A stretch of 64,000 bases of DNA from Pseudomonas sp. Irchel s3f7 (GTDB lineage: Bacteria > Pseudomonadota > Gammaproteobacteria > Pseudomonadales > Pseudomonadaceae), in NCBI RefSeq assembly GCF_900187615.1, contig NZ_FYDO01000001.1, forward strand, positions 186,001-250,000, given 5' to 3'. Made by a program: the position numbers and the translations under genes. The notes below the pieces were generated by a model, which was not told the DNA's origin, ran no database searches, and was given only the letters and a program-made list of their open reading frames with translations. How positions within the stretch are numbered: the first letter of the stretch is position 1; the number at the start of each line of letters is the position of its first letter. This document shows, one piece after another, positions 1 through 10,700 of this stretch.

Positions 1-1424
1 TCCAACGGTTCGCCGATGGTCATGCCTTGCGCGCTGATGCGGTATTCGCGAATGGTAGATTCATGGCTGCCGGTGCGTTTCTTGATGATCGAAATCGCCC
101 GTCGCACCTTGCCCAGAGCCTCAAAATAACGCAGCAGAATCACCGTGTCGGCCAGGTACGTGATATCCACTGGCGCCTGCATGTCGCCGACCAATCCGTG
201 CTGGGCAACGGTCATGAACGTCGCCGCGCCTTGACGATTGAGGTACAGCAACAACTCGTGCATGTGCAGCACCAGGGCATTTTCTTCCGGCATCGCAGCC
301 TGATAGCCGTTGATGCTGTCGATCACCACGGTCTTGATATTGCCTTCATCCACGCAGCACCGGACCCGATGGGAAAACTCGCCGGGTGACAGCTCCGCAG
401 CATCCACTTGCTCAATCAGCAGGTTGCCGGTGTCTTGCAGTGCCTTGAGGTCGATGCCGATGTTTTTCATGCGCTCGAACAGCAACCCCAGCTCTTCATC
501 GAAGATAAACAGCGCGGCTTTTTCGCCACGGGCCACGGCCGCCGCCGCGAAGACCATCGAGATCAATGATTTACCGGTGCCGGCAGGGCCGAGGATCAGC
601 GTGCTGGAGCCGGTTTCGATGCCGCCGCCGAGCAGGGCATCCATCTCGCGGATGCCGCTGGTCAACTGTTGACGCGTGTAAGTCCCGCGGTGCTCGGCCG
701 CGACCAGGCGCGGGAACACGTGTACGCCGTCGCTCATGATGGTGAAGTCATGATAGCCGCCGCGGTATTTCTGGCCCCGGTACTTCACCACACGAATACG
801 GCGCCGCTCAGCGCCGTAATTCGGCGTCAGTTCTTCCAGGCGAATGACCCCGTGGGCGACGCTGTGTACGGTCTTGTCCAACGATTCGGCGGTCAGGTCA
901 TCCAGCAGCAGCACCGTGGCGTCATAGCGCACAAAATAGTGTTTGATCGCCAGAATCTGCCGGCGATAGCGCAATGAGCTCTGGGCCAGCAGGCGGATTT
1001 CGGAAAGGCTGTCGAGGACGACGCGCGTCGGCTTGACCCGTTCGACCACTTCGAAGATCTGACGTGTGGCTTCACCCAGTTCCAGGTCGGAGGAGTACAG
1101 CAAGGTTTGCTGCTGCTCGGCGTTGAGCAGGCTTTCCGGAGGCGTCAGTTCGAAAATGTGGACGTTTTCGTCCAGCTCCCAGCCATGGGACCGGGCGCCC
1201 TGGCGTAACTCGCGCTCGGTCTCGGACAAGGTGATGTACAACGACCGCTCGCCGGCTTGCGCACCCGCTAACAGGAAGTGCAGCGCGACAGTGGTCTTGC
1301 CGGTGCCCGGCTCGCCTTCCAGTAAAAACAGATGACTGCGGGACAGCCCGCCATCAAGGATATCGTCCAGGCCTTCGATACCAGTGGCCGCTTTTTCACA
1401 CGTGAACTCGTTGGATGTAGACAA
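1..1424 (-). CDS. KaiC-like RecA-fold ATPase, 3'-truncated by the window edge
   Basis: Reading leftward, this frame stays open to the window edge and encodes two tandem KaiC/RadA-type ATPase domains. The first Walker A motif (GEPGTGKT) lies near residues 37-44 and the second (GPAGTGKS) about 230 residues later. Each is followed by acidic pairs (LSETE, IFDEE) and a Walker B-like strand (VVLDS, VVIDS). In cyanobacteria KaiC is the clock hexamer. In pseudomonads the homologues have no KaiA/KaiB and are thought to be signalling ATPases, so a clock role should not be assumed. I chose the TTG at 1424 because GAGAGGG sits about 7 nt upstream. An ATG at 1439 is in frame but lacks a visible ribosome site. 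The C-terminus is off the left edge. Confidence 0.88.
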   Translation of the reverse strand, partial: MSTSNEFTCEKAATGIEGLDDILDGGLSRSHLFLLEGEPGTGKTTVALHFLLAGAQAGERSLYITLSETERELRQGARSHGWELDENVHIFELTPPESLLNAEQQQTLLYSSDLELGEATRQIFEVVERVKPTRVVLDSLSEIRLLAQSSLRYRRQILAIKHYFVRYDATVLLLDDLTAESLDKTVHSVAHGVIRLEELTPNYGAERRRIRVVKYRGQKYRGGYHDFTIMSDGVHVFPRLVAAEHRGTYTRQQLTSGIREMDALLGGGIETGSSTLILGPAGTGKSLISMVFAAAAVARGEKAALFIFDEELGLLFERMKNIGIDLKALQDTGNLLIEQVDAAELSPGEFSHRVRCCVDEGNIKTVVIDSINGYQAAMPEENALVLHMHELLLYLNRQGAATFMTVAQHGLVGDMQAPVDITYLADTVILLRYFEALGKVRRAISIIKKRTGSHESTIREYRISAQGMTIGEPL

Positions 1425-1537
1425 AAAATGCCCTCTCATGATCAGGGGAAACGAGGCTGCCGTGCGAAGTGCCGTAATGGGCTGCCTGTTCACTTGACCG
1501 TTGGCCGAGACGACGGTTCAACGAAATTTTCACGGGG

Positions 1538-2593
1538 TCAAAGCCCTTGCTGAAGGGCCGGATCGTCGGGATTGAGCTGTTCGAGTTGCGCCAGGAGAAT
1601 CTGCACGTTTTGCAGTTGACCGCTTTCCTTCCAGTAATTGATCAGCAAGACCCGTGCCTTGCGATCATTGGGGTAGCGCTGAACGATTTCCTGCAGTTGC
1701 TTTTGCGCGGCTTCCAGCTCGTGTTCAGCATACAACGTGGTGGCCAGGTCGTAGCGGTAGTCCTTGTTGTTCGGCTCAAGCTCGACGGCTTTGGACAGGC
1801 CGAGCAGGGCGAACTCGCTTTGCCCGTGATGCAGCAACCAAAGCCCCAGAGCATGTTGCAAATAGGCTGAGTTGGGTTGGGCCTGGAGTTGCTTGGCCAA
1901 TAATTGCCCGGCGGCGTCGTTCTGGCCTTGCTTATCCAGTACGTCGATCTGCATCACCAGTGCGGGCAGATTGGCGGGATCCAGTCGCAACGTATTTTCC
2001 AGAGCCTGCTGCGCTTCTTTCAATTCGGCGTTGTGCAGGTGCAATCGGGCCAGCTGATACTGGTTTTCGGCACTTTGCGGTGCATTTTTGAGTACTTGCT
2101 CCCACGCATCGATGGCCTGCTGCAAGGGCCCGAAATACAAACCCAGGTCATCGGGCGACAAACCCAGCAACGCGTTGATCGCCGCCAGGCGCACGCTTTG
2201 CTCGCTGTCGTCGAGCAATGGCCCGATCAACAGGCTGCGCTGGCCATTGGGCACCAGGCCACTGATGCTCTTGATCGCCGCGATGCGAACCTCGGGCGAC
2301 TCGTGCTGCAAGTCGGCATCCGCCAGTTTCAGGGCGACCGAGCTTGGGTAGTTGGGCAGTTCGGCATGCAGCCAGACCCGACGCTTGGGCTTGAGGTCCG
2401 GGCGCGCCAGTTGCTGGTAAAGCACTCGCGCGGCGCCAGGTTGGCCTGCTTTGGCTTTGGCCAACGCTTCGCTGTAACCGTTCTTGATCGCCTCGGGAAT
2501 GACCGGGGCGGTGCTGCGCAGGGAAACCCACGCAAGGCCGATGACAAACAGGGCGCAGAGGCTGATGAGCAGATAGCGGCGGGACGTGGGCAT
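1538..2593 (-). CDS. TPR/HEAT-repeat protein with N-terminal membrane anchor
   Basis: About 351 residues. An N-terminal hydrophobic segment (residues about 7-24, LLISLCALFVIGLAWV) looks like a signal anchor, so the rest is probably periplasmic. Residues about 85-140 resemble HEAT repeats (paired helices, with the VRIAAI and VRLAAIN motifs). From about residue 160 on there are tetratricopeptide repeats with typical W/L/G/Y/A/P spacing and repeated LxxALxLDP-type turns. Such proteins are scaffolds for protein interaction; the partner is unknown. The ATG at 2593 is chosen because an upstream TTG at 2614 only adds residues before the basic N-region; neither start has a strong ribosome site. It is transcribed toward the KaiC-like gene, 113 nt away, and divergently from the efflux operon. 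Confidence 0.75.
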   Translation of the reverse strand: MPTSRRYLLISLCALFVIGLAWVSLRSTAPVIPEAIKNGYSEALAKAKAGQPGAARVLYQQLARPDLKPKRRVWLHAELPNYPSSVALKLADADLQHESPEVRIAAIKSISGLVPNGQRSLLIGPLLDDSEQSVRLAAINALLGLSPDDLGLYFGPLQQAIDAWEQVLKNAPQSAENQYQLARLHLHNAELKEAQQALENTLRLDPANLPALVMQIDVLDKQGQNDAAGQLLAKQLQAQPNSAYLQHALGLWLLHHGQSEFALLGLSKAVELEPNNKDYRYDLATTLYAEHELEAAQKQLQEIVQRYPNDRKARVLLINYWKESGQLQNVQILLAQLEQLNPDDPALQQGL

Positions 2594-2795
2594 GCAGAAT
2601 CCGGGAGCTGGCAAGCTTTTGCAAAGGCGCCAGCTTCGGTCAGGCCGGGCTGTGAGTCAAACCCTTGGGTGGGTGAATCGCACTTCATCGGTACGAACGG
2701 GCCTTCAGCGGCCGATGAATAGCCCTGCATGCGCTGTCGACAGTGAAACCTGTCGAGGCAGCGAAGCAGTGACTACGCTTGCTGGAGATGACTCG

Positions 2796-4943
2796 ATGAG
2801 CACTCCCATGCAAGCGTTGTTGCAGTATTTCAAAATGATGATCAATCCCGGGCGCGGGGTGTTGCTGTTCGCCCTGCGAACCATCGCCGCGGGGCTGCTG
2901 ACACTGTACCTGGCCTTTCTGTTCGACCTGGAGCAACCCAAATGGTCGATCATGGCCGTGGTCATCATCAGTCAGCCGCTGGGCGGGATGGTGCTGGCCC
3001 GCAGTTTTGGCCAGGTGATCGGCACAACGCTGGGGGCGGTCGTCGCGGTGGTGATCATGGGCATTTTTCCCCAGGCGCCTTTACCGTTCATTACCACGCT
3101 GGCCTTGTGGCTGGCGCTGTGCACCGCCGGCGGCACGCTGTTGCGTTACACCAGTTCCCAGGCGTTCGTGCTCAGTGGCTACACCGCTGTAGTGGTGGCA
3201 TTACTGGCTGTACCGGATCAGGACGGCATTTTTTTACTGGCCGTGACCCGTGTGACCGAGACGCTGCTGGCCGTCGCGTGCGTGTGTGTGGTCAGCCTGC
3301 TGACGGCCAGACCGGAGTCCGTCGCCCGGGACTACTTTGCGAAAATCGATCAAATCACCAAGTTACTGGCCACCCATGCAAGCGCCGTCATCCGTACCGA
3401 AGAAACCGAAGAGGATTTTCATCGTCGGCAAATGCAGCTCTTGGGCGAAATCAGCGCGCTGGAAGGTGTGCGCCGGCATCTGTATTTCGACGCGCCACGC
3501 TTGCGCAGCGCCAATGGCCTGGTGCAATTGCTGGGCAATCAGTTGGTGTTGTTGACGGCGCGACTCACCGCATTGCGCCACCAGCGCCTGCTGCTGACCG
3601 AGCGCTGGGAGGGCGAGTTGCCGGAAGAGATTCAGCGCTTGCGTGCCGAAGAGCTGGCCTTTCTCGATGAACTGGCGCAGCAGGGGCGTTCGCTGTCAGC
3701 CGAGAAACGCCACCACTTCACGACGCTGCAACAGCGTTTCGATGAACTGGCCTACCGCGCCGAACAACTCACCGAGACCATGCCGGCCACCTTGCGCTCC
3801 CTCGCCTGGTCGCTGCGCTGGGAACAGGCGCGCATGTTGCAGCAGCTTGAACAGATTCTCGAATTGAGCGATGCGATCCAGAGCGGACGTGCAGCCAGCA
3901 GCATGTATCGAGGTCAGGAAAACCCGCTGCACCTGGATTTCACCTTGGCGACCATGAACGCTGTTCGTGCATTCTCCGCGTTACTGGTGGCCGGCCTGAT
4001 CTGGATCGAAACCGGCTGGGACGGAGCGCGGGGCGGGATGGTGCTGGTGGGGATTCTCTGCTCGCTGATGGCCACATTTCCACGGCCCTTGCTGGCTGTT
4101 CAGAGCTACGCGCGAGGATTCGGACTGGCGCTGGTGGTTTCAGCGCTGCTTCAGTTCATGCTTGTGCCCATGATCAGCAACTTCGAGTTGCTGGCATTGT
4201 TGCTGGTGCCCTTGCTTTACGCCGTCGCGGTGGGGCTTTCCAGTCCGCCCACCACCGGGACCGGCATTGGGCTGGGTCTCACGACGTTTCTGATGTTCGG
4301 CCCGCAAAACATCGGGCTCGGTCAAAACACCGCTATCCAGTGGTTCGAATTTGCCGGGGCCTATACCTGCGCCACGGTACTGGCGCTGAGTGTTTATTCG
4401 TTGATCTTCCCGTTCCGGCCTGACCTGCGTCTGCGTCGCCTGCATCAGGAGAACGGCGAGCAGGTGTACGCCTTGCTCAAGACGTCAGCCACCGATGAGC
4501 AGCAATTTGCCTTCGAAAGCCGGATGGTCGACCGCTTGACCATGATGCTGGGACTGCTGCCGGCGACACAGGACCCGCAGTCGCGGGAACTGTTTCAGGT
4601 CAGCCTGGGCAGCATGGCACTGGGCATTGCCTTGAATCAGCTCAGGCAGCAGGGACAAAACAACGACTTGCTGAGCCCGGACATTCAAGGTCGCCTGTTC
4701 GCAGCGGTCCGGCAAACCGGGCGCCTGGTTGCGGGGCGCCCCGGAGTTGAGCCGGAAGCGGTCCTTGCAGACCTGCGTACCTTGGGTGATGAGCTGGATG
4801 GCTTGCACTCAAGCGTTCACGAACATCTGTGGTCGGTCTTCCGGATGCGCGTCGCGCTGTTGATCGTGGTGTCGTTCGTTGAACGCTATCGCCACTATTT
4901 TGAACCCGCACCTGACCAAGGAGAACCCGCACTTGCCCATTGA
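2796..4943 (+). CDS. FUSC/AaeB-family inner-membrane efflux protein
   Basis: A 715-residue FUSC (fusaric acid resistance/AaeB) protein. It has two hydrophobic blocks of about six helices each (residues about 20-175 and about 390-545), separated by a long hydrophilic, helix-rich region, with a second cytosolic region at the C-terminus. The family exports aromatic or hydroxylated carboxylic acids together with a membrane fusion protein. The ATG at 2796 has GGAG 8 nt upstream; the frame is open further upstream but that part is not protein-like. Its 3' end overlaps the DUF1656 gene, and an HlyD-type adaptor follows, giving the usual AaeB-AaeX-AaeA unit. No outer-membrane partner lies in the operon. 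The substrate cannot be read from sequence. Confidence 0.9.
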   Translation: MSTPMQALLQYFKMMINPGRGVLLFALRTIAAGLLTLYLAFLFDLEQPKWSIMAVVIISQPLGGMVLARSFGQVIGTTLGAVVAVVIMGIFPQAPLPFITTLALWLALCTAGGTLLRYTSSQAFVLSGYTAVVVALLAVPDQDGIFLLAVTRVTETLLAVACVCVVSLLTARPESVARDYFAKIDQITKLLATHASAVIRTEETEEDFHRRQMQLLGEISALEGVRRHLYFDAPRLRSANGLVQLLGNQLVLLTARLTALRHQRLLLTERWEGELPEEIQRLRAEELAFLDELAQQGRSLSAEKRHHFTTLQQRFDELAYRAEQLTETMPATLRSLAWSLRWEQARMLQQLEQILELSDAIQSGRAASSMYRGQENPLHLDFTLATMNAVRAFSALLVAGLIWIETGWDGARGGMVLVGILCSLMATFPRPLLAVQSYARGFGLALVVSALLQFMLVPMISNFELLALLLVPLLYAVAVGLSSPPTTGTGIGLGLTTFLMFGPQNIGLGQNTAIQWFEFAGAYTCATVLALSVYSLIFPFRPDLRLRRLHQENGEQVYALLKTSATDEQQFAFESRMVDRLTMMLGLLPATQDPQSRELFQVSLGSMALGIALNQLRQQGQNNDLLSPDIQGRLFAAVRQTGRLVAGRPGVEPEAVLADLRTLGDELDGLHSSVHEHLWSVFRMRVALLIVVSFVERYRHYFEPAPDQGEPALAH

Positions 4944-5133
4944 TCTGGAAATAGGAGGTGTTTATCTACCCCCGATAGCCCAGGCGTTGATTCTGGGGCT
5001 CCCGGTTTTCCTGCTGCTGGACTGGGTCTTGCGGCGCCTTGGCGTGTTGCAGTTCGTCTGGCATGAGGCGCTGTTCGAAGGCGCGTTGTATGTCTGTGTC
5101 TGTGCAACCTTGATTTTGTTGATGGGAGTTTGA
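4933..5133 (+). CDS. DUF1656 (AaeX-like) small membrane protein
   Basis: A 66-residue protein with two predicted membrane helices (residues about 14-31 and about 45-64) and the family N-terminus with an E-I-x-G-V-Y-hydrophobic-P-P pattern. DUF1656/AaeX proteins are almost always encoded between a FUSC permease and an HlyD adaptor, as here; their exact role is not established. I chose the TTG at 4933 because AAGGAG (4918-4923) lies 9 nt upstream and the protein then begins at the conserved region. It overlaps the end of the FUSC gene by 11 nt, so translation is probably coupled, and it stops 4 nt before the adaptor. Confidence 0.85.
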   Translation: MPIDLEIGGVYLPPIAQALILGLPVFLLLDWVLRRLGVLQFVWHEALFEGALYVCVCATLILLMGV

Positions 5134-5137
5134 GCCA

Positions 5138-6088
5138 TTGAAGACCCTTTTTTCTCGACTCACGACCGTCGCAGTGGTGGTGCTGGCATTGGTCCTGGGC
5201 TGGTTTGCCTGGGAGCATTACACCCGCGCGCCCTGGACCCGGGACGCACGAGTGCGTGCGGATGTGGTGACCCTGTCCGCCGATGTATCGGGGCGGATTG
5301 TCAGCTTGGCCGTGCAGGACAACCAGCACGTGGACAAGGGCCAGCTGCTGCTGGAGATCGACCCGGCGCGGTACAACCTGGCGGTGGAACATGCCAAGCG
5401 CGGAGTGGAAGTGGCGAAAGCTTCCCTCGGGCAGGCCGAGGCATCGATTACGGCCAGTGAAGCACTGCTCAAACAACGTCAGAGCGAGGAACTACGTCGA
5501 CGCACACTCAAGGATCGTTCGGCGATTTCCGGCGAAGAATGGGAGAAAGCCAATACGGACGCCGCCGTCGCCCAGGCGGACTTGCTGCGAAATCAGGCCA
5601 ATCTGGTGTTGGCGCAGGCCAATGTGCAATTGGCCATCGCCGCATTGACCCAGTCCGAGCTCAATTTGCAGCGCACGCGGGTGATTTCGCCGGTCACGGG
5701 CTTTGTCACCAACCTGTTGACCCGAGAGGGTGATTACGCTTCCACCGGCGGGCCTTTGCTGGCGCTGGTGGACAGCAGTTCGTTTTATGTCAGCGGCTAT
5801 TTTGAAGAAACCAAGCTGCCCCGGATCGGGCAGGGCGACCGGGTGAAAATCGAGTTGATGAGCGGCGAGACCTTCTATGGCTCCGTGCAAAGCATTGCCT
5901 ACGCCATCGCCGACCGGGAAAACCTGCCGGGCGGGCGCCTGCTGGCGAATATCAATCCCAGCTATACGTGGGTGAAACTGGCACAGCGGGTGCCGGTGCG
6001 GATTGAGATTGATGCTGACTATGCCGGTAAAGACAAACTGAGGGCCGGGACAACGGCTACGGTGACGGTCGAAGAAAATCACCGCTAA
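5138..6088 (+). CDS. HlyD/EmrA-type membrane fusion protein (AaeA-like)
   Basis: A 316-residue periplasmic adaptor. One N-terminal membrane helix (residues about 5-25) is followed by a biotinyl-lipoyl-like half motif (VSGRIVSLAVQDNQHVDKGQ, about 51-70). A coiled-coil hairpin (about 80-160) comes next, then the second lipoyl half and a beta-barrel domain. Adaptors of this type link the FUSC inner-membrane protein to an outer-membrane channel. The start is TTG with a GGGAG-like site upstream, 4 nt after the DUF1656 stop. The operon ends after it; a REP hairpin follows at 6093. The outer-membrane channel is probably supplied from elsewhere, although oprN is the next gene on the other strand. Confidence 0.9.
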   Translation: MKTLFSRLTTVAVVVLALVLGWFAWEHYTRAPWTRDARVRADVVTLSADVSGRIVSLAVQDNQHVDKGQLLLEIDPARYNLAVEHAKRGVEVAKASLGQAEASITASEALLKQRQSEELRRRTLKDRSAISGEEWEKANTDAAVAQADLLRNQANLVLAQANVQLAIAALTQSELNLQRTRVISPVTGFVTNLLTREGDYASTGGPLLALVDSSSFYVSGYFEETKLPRIGQGDRVKIELMSGETFYGSVQSIAYAIADRENLPGGRLLANINPSYTWVKLAQRVPVRIEIDADYAGKDKLRAGTTATVTVEENHR

Positions 6089-6092
6089 CCCC

Positions 6093-6116
6093 TGTAGGAG
6101 CGAGCCAGCTCGCGAA
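6093..6116. repeat. Single REP-like hairpin
   Basis: A short GC-rich hairpin of the Pseudomonas REP type: GCGAGC and GCTCGC arms around a CA loop, preceded by TGTAGGA. It lies just 3' of the efflux operon. Related pairs occur elsewhere in the window at 36732 and 38058. Confidence 0.7.
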
Positions 6117-6200
6117 ATATTCGATGACGACGAGGTGAATCAGGTTTGCCGGGCAACATAGAATCTCCCGCAAGAGGGCAGGTGGTGTTTTTGAGAAGAC

Positions 6201-6235
6201 AAAAAAAGCCCCGCGACCGAATGAGACGCAGGGCT
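6201..6235 (-). terminator. Rho-independent terminator of mexEF-oprN
   Basis: Read on the minus strand, a 9-bp stem (AGCCCTGCG with CGCGGGGCT, one G-U pair) and an 11-nt loop are followed by a run of seven T. It sits about 50 nt after the oprN stop codon and would end the pump transcript. Confidence 0.85.
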
Positions 6236-6283
6236 AAGAAATTGGTTGGTTGCGGCCAACCAAAGGAGCGCTTTAAAACCGAG

Positions 6284-7705
6284 TTACTTGCTGGCGACCG
6301 TCTCCGGTTGCCAGCCGCCACCGAGTGCCTTGTAGATCGCCACGATGCCGCGATACAGGTCAACTTCGGCCTGGGCTTGGGTGTCTTCGGCGGCCAAGCG
6401 TTCGCGCTGGGCGTCGAGTAACACCAGGAAATCGGCGGTGCCTTCGCGATAGCGGATCTCCGCCAGATCGGCGGCCGAACGACTGGACTCGCTCTGACGA
6501 ATCAACGAAATCAGCCGTTGTTGGCGTTTGCCGTAGTCGCTGAATGCGTTTTCCGATTCCTCCAGGGCCAGCAGCACTTGTTGCTCATAAGTCGCCAAGG
6601 CGCCTTCGGCATCGGCATCGGCACCGCGCAAACGGGCGCGCACACTGCCAAGGTCGAACGCCGCCCAGGTGATGCTCGGGCCAAGCGCCCAGGCGTTGGC
6701 CGCCGAGGAACCAATCTGCGAACCGCGCCCGGCGGTGAACCCAAGGAAACCGCTGAGGCTGACCCGAGGGAACAAATCAGCCTTGGCCACACCGATGCGC
6801 GCCGTGGCCGAAGCCAGTTTGCGTTCAGCGCTGAGGATGTCCGGACGGCGTTGCAGCAGTTCGCCCGGATCACCAATCGGCAGGGCCTTGGCAATCGCCG
6901 GCAGGTCTTTCGGGCTCAGGTCCACGGTGAGCTTGTCCGGACGCTCACCCAGCAGGGTAGCGATACGGTTTTTCTGCCGGACCTGTTCGGCCTGCAATTG
7001 CGGCACGCTGGCTTCAACCGACGCCAGACGCGCATCGGCGCGTTCGACGTCGAGCTGATCACCCACCCCGGCATCACGCAGACTGATGGTGATCTTGCGT
7101 GACTCCTGCTGGTTCTGCAGGTTGGCCAATGCGATCTTTTCCCGCAGTTGTGCACCGCGCAGTTGACCGTAAGCGTCCACCAGCTCAGCAATCATGGTGA
7201 CTTGCAGCTGATACAGGTCAGCCTCGATGGCCTGCTGTTCGGCGTTGGCCGATTCCAGATTGCGCTGGATGCGGCCAAACAGGTCAATCTCCCAGGCCAT
7301 GTCCAACCCCAGGTCATAGCGTTCGCTATTGACCCGGTCGGTGGTCTGTCCCGGAATCTGGCCTTTGCCCAGATCGCTGCTGGCCCGGCTGGTGATGGTC
7401 GGCATGGCGTCATTGCTGACGTCATCACGGATCGCCCGGGCCGCTTTCCAGCGAGCGAAAGCGACGCGCAAATCACGGTTGCCCTTGAGCGATTCGAGCA
7501 CCAACTGGTCAAGGGTCGGGTCCTCGAACTGCTGCCACCAGATGCCTTCGAAACGCGAGCGGTCGAAGTTTTTCTGGCCGGCGGCGCCATCGGTGGCGGT
7601 GGTGATATTGGCCGGTTCCGTGGCTGGTGTCTTGTAGTCCGGGCCGACGGCACAGGCGCTCAGCGCCAGTACCAGCAGGCTCGGCAGGAAGGCTTTCAGA
7701 CTCAT
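6284..7705 (-). CDS. oprN: Outer-membrane efflux channel OprN
   Basis: A 473-residue NodT-type outer-membrane factor of the TolC superfamily. It has a lipoprotein signal with lipobox LSAC (Cys18), then two repeated outer-membrane efflux domains (about 60-255 and about 280-460) with long helices. In the trimeric pump it forms the exit duct for the MexE-MexF complex. Its start overlaps the mexF stop by 4 nt (ATGA), so it is the last gene of mexE-mexF-oprN, and a strong terminator follows. The assignment to OprN rests on the operon with MexF, MexE and an adjacent MexT-like regulator; related OprM-type channels differ mainly in partner. Confidence 0.92.
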   Translation of the reverse strand: MSLKAFLPSLLVLALSACAVGPDYKTPATEPANITTATDGAAGQKNFDRSRFEGIWWQQFEDPTLDQLVLESLKGNRDLRVAFARWKAARAIRDDVSNDAMPTITSRASSDLGKGQIPGQTTDRVNSERYDLGLDMAWEIDLFGRIQRNLESANAEQQAIEADLYQLQVTMIAELVDAYGQLRGAQLREKIALANLQNQQESRKITISLRDAGVGDQLDVERADARLASVEASVPQLQAEQVRQKNRIATLLGERPDKLTVDLSPKDLPAIAKALPIGDPGELLQRRPDILSAERKLASATARIGVAKADLFPRVSLSGFLGFTAGRGSQIGSSAANAWALGPSITWAAFDLGSVRARLRGADADAEGALATYEQQVLLALEESENAFSDYGKRQQRLISLIRQSESSRSAADLAEIRYREGTADFLVLLDAQRERLAAEDTQAQAEVDLYRGIVAIYKALGGGWQPETVASK

Positions 7706-10700
7706 TGTTGCGACTCCAGTTTCAGCGCCCGGGCGGCCTTGCGCGCTTGACCGCGCTCGACAAAGTTACGGATCAATACGTAGAACACCGGCGTCAGCAA
7801 CAGACCGAAGAAGGTCACCCCGAGCATCCCGGAGAACACCGCCACACCCATGGCATGACGCATTTCCGCACCGGCACCGCTGGAGAACACCAGAGGCACC
7901 ACACCCATGATGAACGCGAAGGAGGTCATCAGGATCGGCCGCAGACGCAGACGGCACGCTTCGAGTACCGCCGCCAGCGGGCTTAAGCCTTCCTCTTGTT
8001 TGTCCTTGGCAAACTCGACGATCAGGATCGCGTTCTTACAGGCAAGCCCCACCAGAACGATCAGGCCAATCTGGGTAAAGATGTTGTTGTCGCCACCGGA
8101 AGCGATCACCCCGGTGATGGCCGACAGCAGGGTCATCGGTACGATCAGGATCACCGCCAGTGGCAGGCTCCAGCTTTCGTATTGAGCCGCCAGTACCAGG
8201 AACGCCAGCAGTACGCAGAGCGGGAACACGAACAGTGCGGTGTTGCCGGACAGAATCTGCTGGTAGGTCAGGTCGGTCCATTCGTAGGTCATGCCGTTCG
8301 GCAGTTCTTCCTTGAGCAGTTTCTCGATGGCTTTTTCGGCCTGGCCGGAGCTGTAGCCGGGTGCGGCCGCGCCGTTGATTTCAGCGGTGATGAAGCCGTT
8401 GTAGTGCATCACGCGGTCCGGCCCCGAGGTGTCGGTGACCTTGATGAAGGTCGCCAGCGGGATCATCTCGCCCTTGTTGTTACGCACTTTCAGCTGGCCG
8501 ATCTGGTCGGATTCGAGTCGGAACTGTTGCTCGGCCTGAACGTTGACCTGATAGGTGCGACCGAAGCGGTTGAAGTCGTTGGCATACAGCGAACCCAGGT
8601 AGATCTGCAGGGTGTCGAAGATGTCGCTGACGGCCACGCCGTGGGTCTTGGCTTTTTCTCGGTCGATGGCGGCATCGACCTGCGGCACGTTCACGGTGTA
8701 ACTGGTGAACAGCCCAGCCAGTTCGGGCACGTTGTGGCTTTTGTTGATGATGTTCATGGTTTCCTTGTACAGCTCTTCGTAGCCCAGGTTGCCCCGGTCT
8801 TCGATTTGCAGGCGGAAACCACCGATGGTGCCCAGGCCTTGTACCGGCGGCGGCGGGAAGATCGCCATGTACGCTTCCTGGATGTCCGCGTATTGGCCGT
8901 TCAAGGCACCGGCAATCGCACCGGCAGACATGCTCGGGTCTTTACGTTCGTCGAATGGTTTGAGGGTCACGAACACGATGCCGGCGTTCGGGCTGTTGGT
9001 GAAACCGTTGATCGACAGGCCCGGGAAGGCCACGGCACTTTCCACGCCGGGTTGCTTCAGCGCCATCTCGGACATGCGCTTGATCACGTCTTCGGTGCGG
9101 TCCAGGCTCGAGGCATCCGGCAATTGCGCGAAGGCCACCAGGTATTGCTTGTCCTGGCCGGGTACGAAACCGGTCGGGGTGCTGGAGAAACCGAAGAAGG
9201 TCAGCACCATCAAGCCGGCGTACAGCAGCAGGGCGATACCGCTGGAGCGGATCACGCGGGCAACGGTGCCGACGTAACCATGGCTGGCCTTTTCAAAGAA
9301 GCGGTTGAACGGTCGGAACAACCAGCCACCGAAAATCTTGTCCAGCACCTTGGAGAAACGGTCTTTCGGTGCGTCATGGCCCTTGAGCAATACCGCGGCC
9401 AATGCCGGCGACAGGGTCAGCGAGTTGAAGGCCGAGATCACCGTCGAAATCGCAATGGTCAGGGCGAACTGCTTGTAGAACTGCCCGGTCAACCCGGAGA
9501 TGAACGCCGCCGGAATAAACACCGCACACAGCACCAGCGCCGTGGCAATGATCGGGCCGGTCACTTCACGCATGGCGCGCTTGGTGGCTTCGACGGGAGT
9601 GAGTCCGAGTTCGATGTTCCGTTCGACGTTTTCCACCACCACGATCGCATCGTCCACCACGATACCAATCGCCAATACCAGGCCGAACAGCGACAAGGCG
9701 TTGAGCGAGAAGCCAAACAGGTGCATCACCGCAAACGTACCGATCAGCGACACCGGCACAGCGACCAATGGAATGATCGAGGCGCGCCAGGTTTGCAGGA
9801 ACAGGATCACCACCAGCACCACGAGGATCAGCGCTTCGAAGAGGGTGTGAACCACCGCCTCGATGGAGCCGCGCACGAAGATCGTCGGGTCATAGACGAT
9901 GCTGAAGTCCATGCCTTCGGGGAAGTTCTTCTTCAGCTCGGCCATTTTTGCCCGAACCTCGTTGGAGATCTCGATGGCGTTGGAACCCGGACGCTGGAAG
10001 ATCGGGATCGCCACCGCCGGCTGGTTGTTCAGCAGGGAGCGCAAGGCGTACTGACTGGAACCCAGTTCAACGCGGGCGATGTCCTTGAGGCGAGTGATTT
10101 CACCGTTGTCGCCAGAGCGAATGATGATGTTCTCGAACTCTTCCTCGGACACCAGCCGGCCCTGAGTGTTGACCGACAGCTGGAACGCCGTGGCATTCGG
10201 CGCTGGCGGTGCACCCAACGCACCGGCCGCCACTTGACGGTTCTGCTCACGAATAGCAGTCACCACATCGGTCGCGGTCAGATTGCGCGAAGCGGTCTTG
10301 TTCGGATCGAGCCATACCCGCAGCGAGTAATCGCCCATGCCGAACAGCTGCACATCACCGACACCGCCCAGGCGTGCCAGCTCATCCTTGATGTTGAGCA
10401 GGGCGTAGTTGGACAGGTACAGCATGTCGTAGCGTTTGTCCGGCGAGGTCAAGTGCACAACCATGGTCAGGTCGGGCGACGCCTTGTCCACGGTGATACC
10501 GATGCGCGTCACTTCCTCGGGCAGTTTTGGCTCGGTCCGGGTCACGCGGTTCTGCACCTGCACCTGGGCGTTGTCCAGGTCAGTGCCCAGCGCGAAAGTG
10601 ATGGTCAGGGTGATCTTGCCGTCAGCGGTGGACTGCGAGGACATGTACAGCATGTTCTCGACGCCGGTGATGGCTTGCTCCAGCGGCGCGGCCACGGTTT

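Noticed and set aside
2586..2795. Upstream extension of the FUSC gene
   Set aside because: The extension is not membrane-protein-like and the ATG at 2796 has a good ribosome site.
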